Shown in pieces: positions 9,378-17,595 of a stretch of DNA of 42,331 nucleotides. Under the pieces are notes generated by a model. That model was not told the DNA's origin. It did no database searches and saw only the letters and a program-made list of their open reading frames with translations. Source of the stretch: Ruminiclostridium sp. (GTDB lineage Bacteria > Bacillota > Clostridia > Oscillospirales > Oscillospiraceae); assembly GCA_022792035.1 (NCBI GenBank), contig JAAWAE010000060.1:1-42331 (forward strand), read 5' to 3'. Made by a program: the position numbers and the translations under genes. Positions within the stretch are counted from its first letter, which is position 1. Each line of letters begins with the position of its first letter.

Positions 9378-9401
9378 CGGGACCTCCCGGTGCAGGTCCC
9401 G
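9378..9401 (-). promoter_or_regulatory. Hairpin enclosing the ribosome site of the ECF sigma gene
   Basis: A perfect 8-bp inverted repeat (CGGGACCT / AGGTCCCG, 8-base loop) ends 3 bases before the start codon. The Shine-Dalgarno GGGAGG (plus-strand CCTCCC, 9383-9388) lies half in the loop and half in the stem, so folding would hide it. This predicts translational control of the sigma factor. Confidence 0.6.
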
Positions 9402-9491
9402 GTGGAACGGGGCCTTTTCTATATTCTATCGTCATATCAGGGAAAAAAGTTAATAGAAGTAGTAGGAGAACGTAAGAGAGGGGGGAGCGGG

Positions 9492-10580
9492 ATGGAACTT
9501 CCATGGAAGGTTTGCTTTCGGGCGGGGGTCACCGTCTTCCTGCTGTATTTGTGCATCCGGTGCAGCGGGTCGGCGGCGGAGCTGGCCGGGGTGCTGTTCC
9601 ACGCGGCGGCACCGCTGCTTTTGGGCTGTGCCATCGCCTATGTGGTCAACCTCCCCATGCGCAGCTGGGAGCGGCGCTGGGGAGAGGGATTGCCGCAGCT
9701 GCGCCGCCCGGTGTGTATGCTGGGGGCGTACCTGACCCTGGCCGGGGCGGTCTTCCTGCTGCTGTGGTTGGTCATTCCGGAGCTGAGCGCCTGCATCCAT
9801 ATCCTTCTGAAAGCCCTGCCGGGCGTGCTTACCCAGTGGACCCAGGCGGCGGCGGAGACCGGGGCCCTGCCTCCGGCGGTGCTGGAGGTTTTGGACGGCA
9901 TGGACTGGGACGCCTGTCTCAAGCAGGTATTCCGGGTGCTTACAGCGGGTCTGGGCGGGGCAGCGGAAACTTTGGCGGGCCTGCTGTCCTCCCTGTTGTC
10001 CTGGACGGCCACCGGGGGGATCGCCCTGGTCTTTTCCGCCTACCTCCTGGCAGGAAAGGAAAAGCTCCGCCAACAAGGGCGGAGCTTGGTACAGAGATAT
10101 ATGCGGCCCCCCTGGCGGGAAACGCTGAAGAAATTGTTGGGGACCGCAGATGACTGCTTTCGCAGCTACATTACCGGCCAATGTACCGAGGCGGTGATCC
10201 TGGGGGCCTTATGTACTGCGGGGATGCTGGCCCTCCGCCTGCCCTATGGGGGGATGATCGGCGCGCTGACGGGCTTTTGTGCCCTGATCCCGGTGGTGGG
10301 GGCCTACCTGGGGGGTGGCATCGGGGCGGTGATGCTCTTGACGGTGTCCCCAGCCAAGGCGGCGCTGTTCCTGCTCTTCCTGCTGCTGCTGCAGCAGGTG
10401 GAGGGGAACCTGATCTATCCTCGGGTGGTGGGAGCCTCCGTGGGTCTGCCGGGGATCTGGGTGCTGGCTGCAGTGACCATTGGCGGCGGACTGCTGGGGG
10501 TGGCGGGGATGCTTTTGGGGGTCCCTTTGGCGGCGGTGTGTTACCGGCTGCTTCGAGAGGATTTCAGCACCGGTCCGTAG
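9492..10580 (+). CDS. AI-2E family transporter (YtvI/TqsA-like membrane protein)
   Basis: A 362-residue polytopic protein of the PF01594 family, with about seven or eight hydrophobic segments. The family's C-terminal hallmark is present: EGNLIYPRVVGASVGLPGIW followed by a Gly-rich membrane segment (GGGLLGVAGMLLGVPLAAV). Some members export autoinducer-2 or Na+/H+, but the substrate cannot be read from sequence. The ATG at 9492 follows GGGGGGAGCGGG; the frame extends back to 9390 but has no ribosome site there. It is divergent from the ECF sigma gene across 117 bases and convergent with the AIM24 gene, whose stop is only 21 bases away. I see no clear terminator between them. Confidence 0.88.
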   Translation: MELPWKVCFRAGVTVFLLYLCIRCSGSAAELAGVLFHAAAPLLLGCAIAYVVNLPMRSWERRWGEGLPQLRRPVCMLGAYLTLAGAVFLLLWLVIPELSACIHILLKALPGVLTQWTQAAAETGALPPAVLEVLDGMDWDACLKQVFRVLTAGLGGAAETLAGLLSSLLSWTATGGIALVFSAYLLAGKEKLRQQGRSLVQRYMRPPWRETLKKLLGTADDCFRSYITGQCTEAVILGALCTAGMLALRLPYGGMIGALTGFCALIPVVGAYLGGGIGAVMLLTVSPAKAALFLLFLLLLQQVEGNLIYPRVVGASVGLPGIWVLAAVTIGGGLLGVAGMLLGVPLAAVCYRLLREDFSTGP

Positions 10581-10601
10581 CAGAGCGAGTGCTGAGCTGT
10601 C

Positions 10602-11303
10602 TTAATCGATGGCGACCCGGATTCCGCCGGCCCGCTCCGAGGGTTGGATGATGACAGTGACCGGCTGTCCGCCGTTCCACTCAAAGGTGTAGGATTCCCC
10701 CGAAGCCTGCCCGATAAAGGTCTTCCAGTTCAGGTCTGTCTTAATCTGGGGGTCACAGTAGCCCTGTCCGATCCAGCAAATCACGGCGTCTGGGTCCACA
10801 GCGATGGTGTTGCGGGAGGCTGTGTTGCTCAGCACCAGGGGGTTGCCGTCGGAAAGGACGGCGACATAGGCGTTCTTGCCCTTCCCCGTGAGGGTGGAGG
10901 TGGCAAGTCCCTTCTGAGACAGGATGCCTTTTCCCAAAAACCGGACCTGATAGTCACAGTCCTGGGTAAAGGCCAGGATATTCTCCGACTCCACGGAAAT
11001 CACTTCCCCCTGCGCCAGGTGATAGACCACGATATGCTGGCCCAGGTTGGCATAATAGGTCACGGAGTCGCCGCTCATTGTGATCTTCATCAGGGGGAGG
11101 TTCTCTCCAGCCACCCGCCGGATGAGGGAACCCAGAGCGGCCTGGGCCAGGCTCTCCTGAGGACCCAGGAGGACCTTTTCAAAGCGATAGTTTTTGTTCG
11201 GGCTGTCCCCGGCGATGAAGGCACCGGCCTTGGTGAAGAGCACGTCACTGCCCTGGCAGGTGACCTTTAAGGTCAGCTCGTTTACGGTTTCAAATGTAAG
11301 CAT
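10602..11303 (-). CDS. AIM24/TIGR00266-like protein, last gene of the Ter operon
   Basis: A 233-residue soluble beta-rich protein that resembles the AIM24 family. Supporting features are an N-terminal half with AGAFIAGDS, a middle with LPLMKITMSGDSVTYYANLG, and a Gly-rich C-terminal half (FLGKGILSQKGLATSTLTGK, VICWIGQGYCDP). The family's molecular function is not established; members recur in Ter-type stress loci. The start follows a GGGAG-type site, and the upstream proline-rich terD gene ends 13 bases before it. It is probably the last gene of the 16-kb operon. The family call is moderately secure. Confidence 0.75.
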   Translation of the reverse strand: MLTFETVNELTLKVTCQGSDVLFTKAGAFIAGDSPNKNYRFEKVLLGPQESLAQAALGSLIRRVAGENLPLMKITMSGDSVTYYANLGQHIVVYHLAQGEVISVESENILAFTQDCDYQVRFLGKGILSQKGLATSTLTGKGKNAYVAVLSDGNPLVLSNTASRNTIAVDPDAVICWIGQGYCDPQIKTDLNWKTFIGQASGESYTFEWNGGQPVTVIIQPSERAGGIRVAID

Positions 11304-11316
11304 GATGTATCTCCCG

Positions 11317-12150
11317 TCAGCATAGTTCCACGCCGTAAATGGCGCACTGTCCCGCCAAGTCCTGGCGGACCCCGTTTCCTACGGGATTAAATTTCCACTG
11401 ACCCTTGTGCAGATACAGCTCCCCGATGGTCATGGAGATTACGTTTGCATAGGCATCCTCCAAACGGTAGCTGACCAGCTCCTGTCCGGTGCCGCCGTCC
11501 AGGATACGCACATAGGCGTCCTGGACCATGCTGAAGTTGAGCTTCTGCGTCAGGGCTTCGTGGATGGTCAGGACAAATGTTACCTTTTGGATTTGAGGAC
11601 TGAGTTTGTCCAGGGAGACCTGGATCACCTCACGGTCCTGGCGCTTGGGGTCCTCCTGGTGGAAGACGACGCTGCCGTCGGGACTGTGGACCTGGCTGTA
11701 AAAGACGAACCAGTTATCATTCGGGACCCGCCCGCTGCTGTCCAGGAGGAAGGCGGAGGCGTCCAGGTCGCAGCGGGGGTCCGTTACGTTCCAGCCGAAG
11801 CAGACCCGGAGGGATTGGACCGGCTGGGGGCCGAGGGACGTTTTCTGTCCTTTTTGCAGGGGGTGTTTCAGGGCAGGGATGGTCATTCTCGGTACCCCAG
11901 GGGCAGGAGCGGGTGCTGAGGCCGGCGGCGGAGGGGGCGCAGGTCTGGGGGGTGCGGGGGACGGTGTTGGTGGGACAGGCCGGGGCGCGGGACGTGCCGC
12001 CGGAGGCGGCGCAGACGTCTGTCCGCCCCGATGGTTCAAGGTGAAGACCGACTGCCGGTCAATGGGCGGCGCGGTCTTTTTGTTCAGAGTGGAGAGCGTC
12101 CCCCGGTCCAGCGGGGGCGCTGTGATGTTTTTTACCGGACTGGATCGCAT
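11317..12150 (-). CDS. TerD-domain protein with tandem repeats and proline-rich linker
   Basis: This 277-residue protein has three parts. Residues 10-41 are two tandem 16-residue repeats (TAPPLDRGTLSTLNKK and TAPPIDRQSVFTLNHR). Residues of about 45-95 form a Pro/Ala-rich linker. The C-terminal 180 residues are a TerD domain with [24 protein letters not shown] and GQWKFNPVGNG. The calcium-binding GDNLTG-GDGDDE loop of the other TerD copies is replaced by HQEDPKRQDREV, so metal binding is probably altered. I chose the ATG at 12150 because GGAGG lies 5 bases before it; the ATG at 12162 overlaps the preceding stop (TAATG) and lacks such a site. The linker and repeats suggest a scaffold role, which is inference. 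Confidence 0.88.
   Translation of the reverse strand: MRSSPVKNITAPPLDRGTLSTLNKKTAPPIDRQSVFTLNHRGGQTSAPPPAARPAPRPVPPTPSPAPPRPAPPPPPASAPAPAPGVPRMTIPALKHPLQKGQKTSLGPQPVQSLRVCFGWNVTDPRCDLDASAFLLDSSGRVPNDNWFVFYSQVHSPDGSVVFHQEDPKRQDREVIQVSLDKLSPQIQKVTFVLTIHEALTQKLNFSMVQDAYVRILDGGTGQELVSYRLEDAYANVISMTIGELYLHKGQWKFNPVGNGVRQDLAGQCAIYGVELC
12028..12123 (-). repeat. Tandem 16-codon repeat in the proline-rich terD gene
   Basis: Two adjacent 48-base units encode TAPPLDRGTLSTLNKK and TAPPIDRQSVFTLNHR. The conserved positions are TAPP-[LI]-DR, then TLN-[KH]-[KR]. It looks like a duplicated short peptide motif ahead of the disordered linker. Confidence 0.8.
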
Positions 12151-12161
12151 GGGCACCTCCA

Positions 12162-13223
12162 TTACACGTCAGAGAGTTTTTTGATGAGGCCGCAGACCTT
12201 ATAGTTGCCCAGGGGTACCGGGCTCAGCTCCCAGGGGACCTCCTTCTCCCGGGCCAGCTGGTAGATGTGCCGCAGCTCGTCGGCGCCGGCATAGTCTGGA
12301 TGTACCAGGACCCGCCAAGGGACCCGCCGCAGCAGGACCCGGGTGGCCTCCCCGATACCCGGTTTGATGAGGTTGATGTCCTGGATGCCGTAGTAGGCGG
12401 CGATGGCCTGGACGGTCTCCGGTCCTCTGGGCTCTCCGGCCTTTGGGGCATCGTCTGGGGGGAGGACGGAGGGGAAGCAGGATTCGATCCGGTGCAGGAA
12501 CGCTTCCGACAGATCCTCCGGCTCCAGCTGGGCATAGTAAGCCGCACCGTGGAAATCTTCGGGGCCGATGAGATCGCCGCGCAGAAAGGTGCGGCTGAGC
12601 AGACCCGTCACCGTGGCGTTGAGGCAGGAGGAGGGGATGAGGATGTCCTCATGGGTTCCGCACAGCTGGGTGAGGACCCCGGGGTCAGAGAGGACGCCTA
12701 GGGAGGCGTCCAGCTGAGGATAGTCCGCCAAAGCCTCTTTCAGCTGTGTTAAAATGGCTCCCTTTCCGGTCCATCCGTCTACGAACTGGATGGACTCGGG
12801 GGCGTGACGGGCTAGGATATGGTCGATGGCATTGCGGTCGATCCCACGGCCCCGGATGATGGAAATGGCGTAGTGCGGTACTTCTGTAAGGTAGGTTTTC
12901 GCCAAGTAGCGCCGGAGAAGAATCCCGATGGGGATACCCGCCCGGGCCAGGGAAACCAGGACCAGCGAAGCTCCTTTTTTCCGATAGAGCCTTTCCGCCA
13001 GGACGGCCACCGCTGTGGCGGTAGCCTGGGCGTAGTGGTCCAGGGCGTTCTGGTAGGCCAGCATATACCGCTGGGAAGGGCGGTATTCCAGGGGAAGCAT
13101 CTCGCAGTAATGGGTCCCGCTTTGGATCTTCCGCTCCCGCACCTCAGCGGGGAGAGGTTCCACTAGGCCGGTGATATCCTTCAGCAAGAGGGTGACCTCC
13201 CTGGGGTCGTAACTGCTCCTCAT
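12162..13223 (-). CDS. StiP/PRTase_1 family protein with C-terminal PELOTA-like domain
   Basis: A 353-residue protein matching the DUF2984/PF11202 family, variously annotated as cysteine protease StiP or as a phosphoribosyltransferase. The N-terminal 260 residues contain LVLVSLARAGIPIGILLRRY and HYAISIIRGRGIDRNAI, typical of the family. The last 80 residues (LLRRVPWRVLVHPDYAGADE to GNYKVCGLIKKL) resemble the PELOTA-like RNA-binding domain often attached to it. It is known from Ter-linked gene sets predicted to make a nucleoside-like metabolite. The start overlaps the stop of the PRTase-TRSP gene by 4 bases (ATGA), showing tight coupling. The reaction catalysed is not known to me. Confidence 0.85.
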   Translation of the reverse strand: MRSSYDPREVTLLLKDITGLVEPLPAEVRERKIQSGTHYCEMLPLEYRPSQRYMLAYQNALDHYAQATATAVAVLAERLYRKKGASLVLVSLARAGIPIGILLRRYLAKTYLTEVPHYAISIIRGRGIDRNAIDHILARHAPESIQFVDGWTGKGAILTQLKEALADYPQLDASLGVLSDPGVLTQLCGTHEDILIPSSCLNATVTGLLSRTFLRGDLIGPEDFHGAAYYAQLEPEDLSEAFLHRIESCFPSVLPPDDAPKAGEPRGPETVQAIAAYYGIQDINLIKPGIGEATRVLLRRVPWRVLVHPDYAGADELRHIYQLAREKEVPWELSPVPLGNYKVCGLIKKLSDV

Positions 13224-14353
13224 GGCGAAGCCCTCCAGCGCAGGAGGGTGACGGCAGGTTTGCTATATGCCTCCAGAGCGTGCAGAAGACTGCTCACACC
13301 CCCGGGGTTCAGCTTCGGCGCGTCGGTGCCGATGTACACCCGGTCATACTGGGCCAGATTATAGAGGAAGGTCGGCCGTCCGGGGGCGTAAAAGCTATCC
13401 AGAGCAGCCCGGTTGTGGAAGGGATAGTCCACGTCGGGGCTGGTGAGGATGGGACTGCGGGTCGTAGCGTGAAAACGGACTGCCGCCTCTGGACAGGCTT
13501 CCTGCAAAGCCTGGGCCAGAAGCAGGGGCGGCAGCATGAACTCTTCCGTCCCCAGGACCAGGATGCGTTCCACCGATTGAGGCAAGGAGATCTTGTCCAG
13601 AGCTTCTGCCACGAAGGCGTCACATCCGCTCCGGACCTGAGCCGTTGGTGCGGCGGTCCGGGCGTCCCATGCTGCCCGGGACAAGATCAGCTCTCGGACG
13701 GTCAGACTGGTTTTCTCGGAGGGAGGCGGTGGAGGTGGCGCGTAATGGTGCACCTCCAAGGTCTCCACTTGGTAGTTTTGCGGGATGCGATGGAGGCAGA
13801 CACAGGGTACACCCTTCCGGGCGAAGTCCGCGATGCGTGTCTCCGGCATACTGCTGAGGATGGAGAGGATGCCAAAGCGCAGAGCGGGGAAGTGTCGGCG
13901 CAGGCCCTCCATTAACTTTTCGATGGTATTCCCGGTGGTGACCTCATCCTCCACAAAGACCACCCGCTGGACATCCGGCACCAGCGCCGCCAGTCCGTCC
14001 AGGATTAACTTCTGTTCGGCGGCGTGGCTGTGGGATTCCGTGAAAGGGAGGACTTCTGCCCCTGGTGTTTCCTCCCGGGTGGTGGTGAGGAAGTAGGCGG
14101 CGTTTTGGGCCCGATAGGCCAAGTACCCGCCAATGGCCGTTGCCGTCTCGGCAAAGCCGATGAGCAGGAGCCGCTCGTCCCCCCAGTGCTGTTCCAGAAG
14201 TTCCTGGAGCTGTCCAAAGAGGGAGAGGACCTTCCCCGGCGGGGCGGGGATGTGCTTGCCTTGGAAGGGGTTCACATAAAGATAGCTCCGCTTGGCGTTG
14301 TTTTCCCGCTTCGCCACGCGGACTAAATCGTCGATGGTAAATTGATCGTTCAT
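13220..14353 (-). CDS. Phosphoribosyltransferase-TRSP domain protein of the Ter biosynthetic module
   Basis: A 377-residue protein. The N-terminal half is a type I phosphoribosyltransferase-like domain with the PRPP-binding motif VVFVEDEVTTGNTIEKL at about residues 130-146. A Pro-rich joint (YAPPPPPPSE) at about 205-215 leads to a C-terminal TRSP-like domain (RILVLGTEEFMLPPLLLAQA, VYIGTDAPKLNPGG). This PRTase_2/TRSP pairing is characteristic of Ter-linked biosynthetic operons. The ATG at 14353 begins 4 bases after the stop of the lyase gene and lacks a strong ribosome site, so it probably depends on coupled translation. The frame continues upstream but overlaps the lyase gene. Substrate unknown. 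Confidence 0.85.
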   Translation of the reverse strand: MNDQFTIDDLVRVAKRENNAKRSYLYVNPFQGKHIPAPPGKVLSLFGQLQELLEQHWGDERLLLIGFAETATAIGGYLAYRAQNAAYFLTTTREETPGAEVLPFTESHSHAAEQKLILDGLAALVPDVQRVVFVEDEVTTGNTIEKLMEGLRRHFPALRFGILSILSSMPETRIADFARKGVPCVCLHRIPQNYQVETLEVHHYAPPPPPPSEKTSLTVRELILSRAAWDARTAAPTAQVRSGCDAFVAEALDKISLPQSVERILVLGTEEFMLPPLLLAQALQEACPEAAVRFHATTRSPILTSPDVDYPFHNRAALDSFYAPGRPTFLYNLAQYDRVYIGTDAPKLNPGGVSSLLHALEAYSKPAVTLLRWRASP

Positions 14354-14357
14354 AGGC

Positions 14358-15320
14358 TTATACGATGCCGTAGAGCTCCGAGAGCAGCAGGGTCTTCTTG
14401 GCCCAGTTGCCGTGGGTTCGGACCTCATTCATCCGTTCTCCTCCATAACTTTTTCCCACCAGCAGACCGCCGTCATCCCAGTTCAGGATGGTTTTGGCGT
14501 CCTCGTAGTCTTTTCGGGTCACTTTTAGCATCTCGTTGACCACGGGGATCTGCTTGGGGTGGATCACTGTTTTGCCCACAAAGCCGTTGAGGCGGTCCAG
14601 CTTTAACTCCTGCCGTAAGCCCTGCTTCCACTCATCGTTGTCGCTGAAAAAGAACTCCCACACCGGCCCGGAGACCACATAGTCCAGGGAAAACACAGTG
14701 AGGATTTCGCCCAAAAGCTGAGCGATGGGCAGGATATCGTAAATGGTCTCATCGTAGTGCCGTCGGGCCGCAAAGGCGTTGGAAAAATCATTCCCGCCCA
14801 CCCGGACATTGAGTACCAGCTCCGCCATGGCGTCCACCTGTTCTTTCAGACGCCCTAAGACGTTCCGCCGGGTTCGGAAGTCCACGATTTCCCGGCTCTC
14901 CAGAATAGGCATCATGTACAGGGGATGGTTAGCTCGGTCGTTTGCGCCCAGCAGGGCCTGATGATAGGCCGCCGCGTTGTCCAGGGTGTACTTGGGAAAG
15001 ACGAAACCCGTCAAAATTTCCTGCCATGCCTGGACAGAGGCAAAGACCCGTCCGATTTGCTCCGGCTCTCGGACCCGGATGAAGAGCTTGGGCAGATAAA
15101 AATCCTGGGTTTGGGCGGCATCGCAGATTCGGCGGACGGTCTCTGCCACCTGACGCTCCGCTTCGGACATCAGGCTGTCGGAAATGGTGTCTTCCAGGCA
15201 CAGGGCCAGGGAGTAGGGCGGGCGGAGCCTGCCTTGGATCACCATGTCCGCAATTTTATGGTTCAGCGCGGGGGAGTAGAGGAGGGCCCCGACGCTGAGG
15301 GCTTTTGCGTAATCAATCAA
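14358..15320 (-). CDS. HpcH/CitE-like C-C bond lyase (TIM barrel) of the Ter module
   Basis: The protein belongs to the citrate-lyase-beta-like TIM-barrel family seen in Ter-linked clusters. Visible motifs are ALLYSPALN, LCLEDTISD (acidic metal site), VRVGGNDFSN and GFVGKTVIHPKQIPVVNEML. It probably cleaves or forms a C-C bond on a CoA-like or keto-acid substrate, but the substrate is unknown. I chose the TTG at 15320 (320 residues) because GGAGG lies 9 bases upstream and the family's first strand follows closely. The start sits inside the end of the HAD gene, an 8-base overlap. An ATG at 15341 is the alternative. The frame further upstream is only the antisense-free shadow of the HAD gene. 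Confidence 0.83.
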   Translation of the reverse strand: MIDYAKALSVGALLYSPALNHKIADMVIQGRLRPPYSLALCLEDTISDSLMSEAERQVAETVRRICDAAQTQDFYLPKLFIRVREPEQIGRVFASVQAWQEILTGFVFPKYTLDNAAAYHQALLGANDRANHPLYMMPILESREIVDFRTRRNVLGRLKEQVDAMAELVLNVRVGGNDFSNAFAARRHYDETIYDILPIAQLLGEILTVFSLDYVVSGPVWEFFFSDNDEWKQGLRQELKLDRLNGFVGKTVIHPKQIPVVNEMLKVTRKDYEDAKTILNWDDGGLLVGKSYGGERMNEVRTHGNWAKKTLLLSELYGIV

Positions 15321-16068
15321 TGTGTTCTTCCTCCAGGGCATCCAGCTTGTGGCAGATTTCTTCGGAAAAGATCCCCTGGGTGCAGGGGATGCGGTGGGGA
15401 TTGCGTAACTGTGCGGCCAGCGCACCGGGACAGAAACCCAGCTCTGCCTGCTCCAGCATGGGCAGGTCGAAGGTACTGTCTCCGGCGGCAATGGCGAAGA
15501 AGGGACCGAAGCGGTCCTGATAGCGCCGCAGCGCCGTCCCTTTGTTCAGGGAACGGGGGAAGCAGTAGACCTTCCGGGCATCCCGCAGAAGGGTCAGGCG
15601 GTCCGGGTCCGTCTGGACCCGCAGGGCAGAGAGGACCGTTTCCGCGTCATCGGTTTTGACGTAGAACAAAAAGGGCGGAATGGTGACGATGTCCTCCGCC
15701 AGTGTCCCTGCCAAGGCGCGAGCGGCTTCCCAGGCGGGGCGCTCTTCTTGGGCGCATTGCTGGGAAGCCTGGGTCCAGGCGTGGTCTTCCTGCCCATTTT
15801 GCAGCAGGAGAGCGCCGTTGCAGAGCAGGGCGGACCTCCAGCCAAAATCCGCCATCAGACCGTCCAGACGGGCGAACTGCTCCGGGGTCCGGGTAGTCAC
15901 CGGGACCACCTGAAAGCGGCGCTGGTTTTTGAAATACTGATAGGTTTTCTCTGTCATAAAACTCTGAGGTTTTCCGTGGAGCATCTCCACCCACCGCTTG
16001 GCGCCTGGAAAATCGTGGCGGTGGGAGTACAGAAGGGTGTTGTCCAGGTCCAGAAATAAAACGTTCAT
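15313..16068 (-). CDS. HAD-superfamily hydrolase of the Ter module
   Basis: A 251-residue Cof-like HAD phosphatase. Motif I is DLDNTL (Asp7 nucleophile, Asp9), motif II is the Thr in VVPVTTRT, motif III is the Lys in SLNKGTAL, and motif IV is AAGDSTFDLPML. A cap domain lies between motifs II and III. It is expected to remove phosphate from a small metabolite, probably a product of the neighbouring PRTase or lyase genes. The ATG at 16068 follows the stop of the protease gene by 6 bases and has no good ribosome site of its own, so coupled translation is likely. Confidence 0.9.
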   Translation of the reverse strand: MNVLFLDLDNTLLYSHRHDFPGAKRWVEMLHGKPQSFMTEKTYQYFKNQRRFQVVPVTTRTPEQFARLDGLMADFGWRSALLCNGALLLQNGQEDHAWTQASQQCAQEERPAWEAARALAGTLAEDIVTIPPFLFYVKTDDAETVLSALRVQTDPDRLTLLRDARKVYCFPRSLNKGTALRRYQDRFGPFFAIAAGDSTFDLPMLEQAELGFCPGALAAQLRNPHRIPCTQGIFSEEICHKLDALEEEHID

Positions 16069-16074
16069 GCTTTT

Positions 16075-17502
16075 TTAATAGAATCCCTTGGCAAAGAGAC
16101 GGATGCTCTCATAGCCAACGGCAAGATTGATGTTCTGTCCCCGGTCAATGCCTGCGGTGCTGATGCCGATGACGTCCCCGGCCATATTCAGCACCGCGCC
16201 GCCGGAGCTTCCATGGGAGATAGGGGCGGTGAACTGGATCATGTCCACACCGTCGATCTCTCGAAAACCGGAGATGATGCCGTCGGACACGGAGTTGAAC
16301 AGCCCCAGGGGACTGCCGATGGCCACCACCTTCTGTCCCCGCACCAACGGTTTCCGCCCGTTGTAGAGAGGCAGGGCAGAGAGTTCCCTCTGGATACGGA
16401 TCACCGCCAAGTCCAGGTTGGAGTTGTATTTGATGACCTCATTGGTGGAGTAGACCTGTTCATCGTCCTCGATGCGTACGGAGAAAAAGCATCCGCCCCG
16501 AACTACATGGCAGTTTGTGAGGATGAATCCTTTCCGTCCGATCATGATGCCGGAGCCGGTGGCGACGGGTTCGCCTTTGTCGTCGTGGACGGCAATCATG
16601 ACGATGGAGGAGGCCAGGGAGGCCAGCTCCTCAAAACTCTTTTCTTGAAGAGGGGAGGGAGAAGCGGTCCGTTGAACCGGAGCGGTCTGTCGAGCCGGGG
16701 CGGCTTGCCGAGTTGGGGCAGCCTGCCGGACTGGTGCAGACCTTTGCGTATGTACGGGCCTGGATGGGGAAGCCGAGGGACGGTCCGGGTGGGCAAGACG
16801 CACAGGTTTTCGGGGTTCTGGTGGAGGGGACAGGAAGCTGGGCAGTGTACTGTTCCCAAAGGGACCCAAGGCCAGCGGCGCGGACAGGGCCTTCAAATGT
16901 TCCTTGGTGTTGATGTCCCCCCGGGTGTTCAGCAGCAGCACGTCGCAACCCAGCAGCGTCAGCAGATAACAGAATAGGTAGGGCTGTTCCTTCTGCACGT
17001 TGTCCGCCGCCACTTTGACGCAGCGACCCTGCGCCCATTGGGGGAGGAGCGCTTGAAGCAGACGGTCCGTCCAGAACCAAAGCTTTGCCGCGAAATTTTT
17101 CAGGATGGTCTCCGTCACCCCAGCCTTGATCTCCTGATAGCGGTTCAGGACCTCCTGGGTAGCCTGCCCCAGGACTTGGGAAAACTGCGGGTTGGCGCAG
17201 GCGGTTTGCAGGGAGATCCCGCCGCCAGCGCGCCAGCTGTCGTATGCCTTGGCGTAAAAAGTGGTATCTTCCAGGGAGGTGAACTTGGGAAGTTCCTCCG
17301 GCAGACGCAGATACATACACTGGCCACCGCGCATCCGCTCCGCCATGGTCTGGTCCAAGGAGCGCACCGTCTCAGCCACGTTGGGAGGTTCCCCCAGGGC
17401 CCGGAGAAAGACCACGTCCCCTTTGTCGTTGGTATGCTCCAGAAAGGCATCCAAGCTTTGGATCGGCACTTGATTGAGTCTATAAGCTGTCATGGCGTTC
17501 AT
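16075..17502 (-). CDS. Fusion of a YceG-like domain to a trypsin-like (S1C) serine protease
   Basis: A 475-residue protein with two domains. Residues 1-215 resemble part of YceG: YLFCYLLTLLGCDVLLLNTRGD parallels LLLRVLSLAGCDVLLLQYQG in the full YceG of this operon. A basic Pro/Ala/Gln linker with four 6-residue repeats spans 255-278. Residues 290-475 are a trypsin-fold protease with His332 (TNCHVV), Asp364 (NLDLAVI) and Ser433 (GSSGGAV), as in HtrA. No signal peptide, membrane segment or PDZ domain is visible, so it is probably cytoplasmic. The start is uncertain: ATG at 17502 follows GGGGGTG too closely, ATG at 17493 has an 11-base gap, and an upstream ATG at 17574 has no site. Confidence 0.88.
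   Translation of the reverse strand: MNAMTAYRLNQVPIQSLDAFLEHTNDKGDVVFLRALGEPPNVAETVRSLDQTMAERMRGGQCMYLRLPEELPKFTSLEDTTFYAKAYDSWRAGGGISLQTACANPQFSQVLGQATQEVLNRYQEIKAGVTETILKNFAAKLWFWTDRLLQALLPQWAQGRCVKVAADNVQKEQPYLFCYLLTLLGCDVLLLNTRGDINTKEHLKALSAPLALGPFGNSTLPSFLSPPPEPRKPVRLAHPDRPSASPSRPVHTQRSAPVRQAAPTRQAAPARQTAPVQRTASPSPLQEKSFEELASLASSIVMIAVHDDKGEPVATGSGIMIGRKGFILTNCHVVRGGCFFSVRIEDDEQVYSTNEVIKYNSNLDLAVIRIQRELSALPLYNGRKPLVRGQKVVAIGSPLGLFNSVSDGIISGFREIDGVDMIQFTAPISHGSSGGAVLNMAGDVIGISTAGIDRGQNINLAVGYESIRLFAKGFY
16669..16740 (-). repeat. Four 6-codon repeats in the protease linker
   Basis: The units read SAPVRQ, AAPTRQ, AAPARQ and TAPVQR. They form a flexible, basic, proline-rich joint between the YceG-like and protease domains. 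Confidence 0.8.
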
Positions 17503-17595
17503 AACACCCCCGCCTGCGCATTGATTTTCGCGCCGGAAAAGATAAATGGAGAGATCGCGTCGGGACCCCTCCATTTTTTTAAGGTTAAGTCGTGG

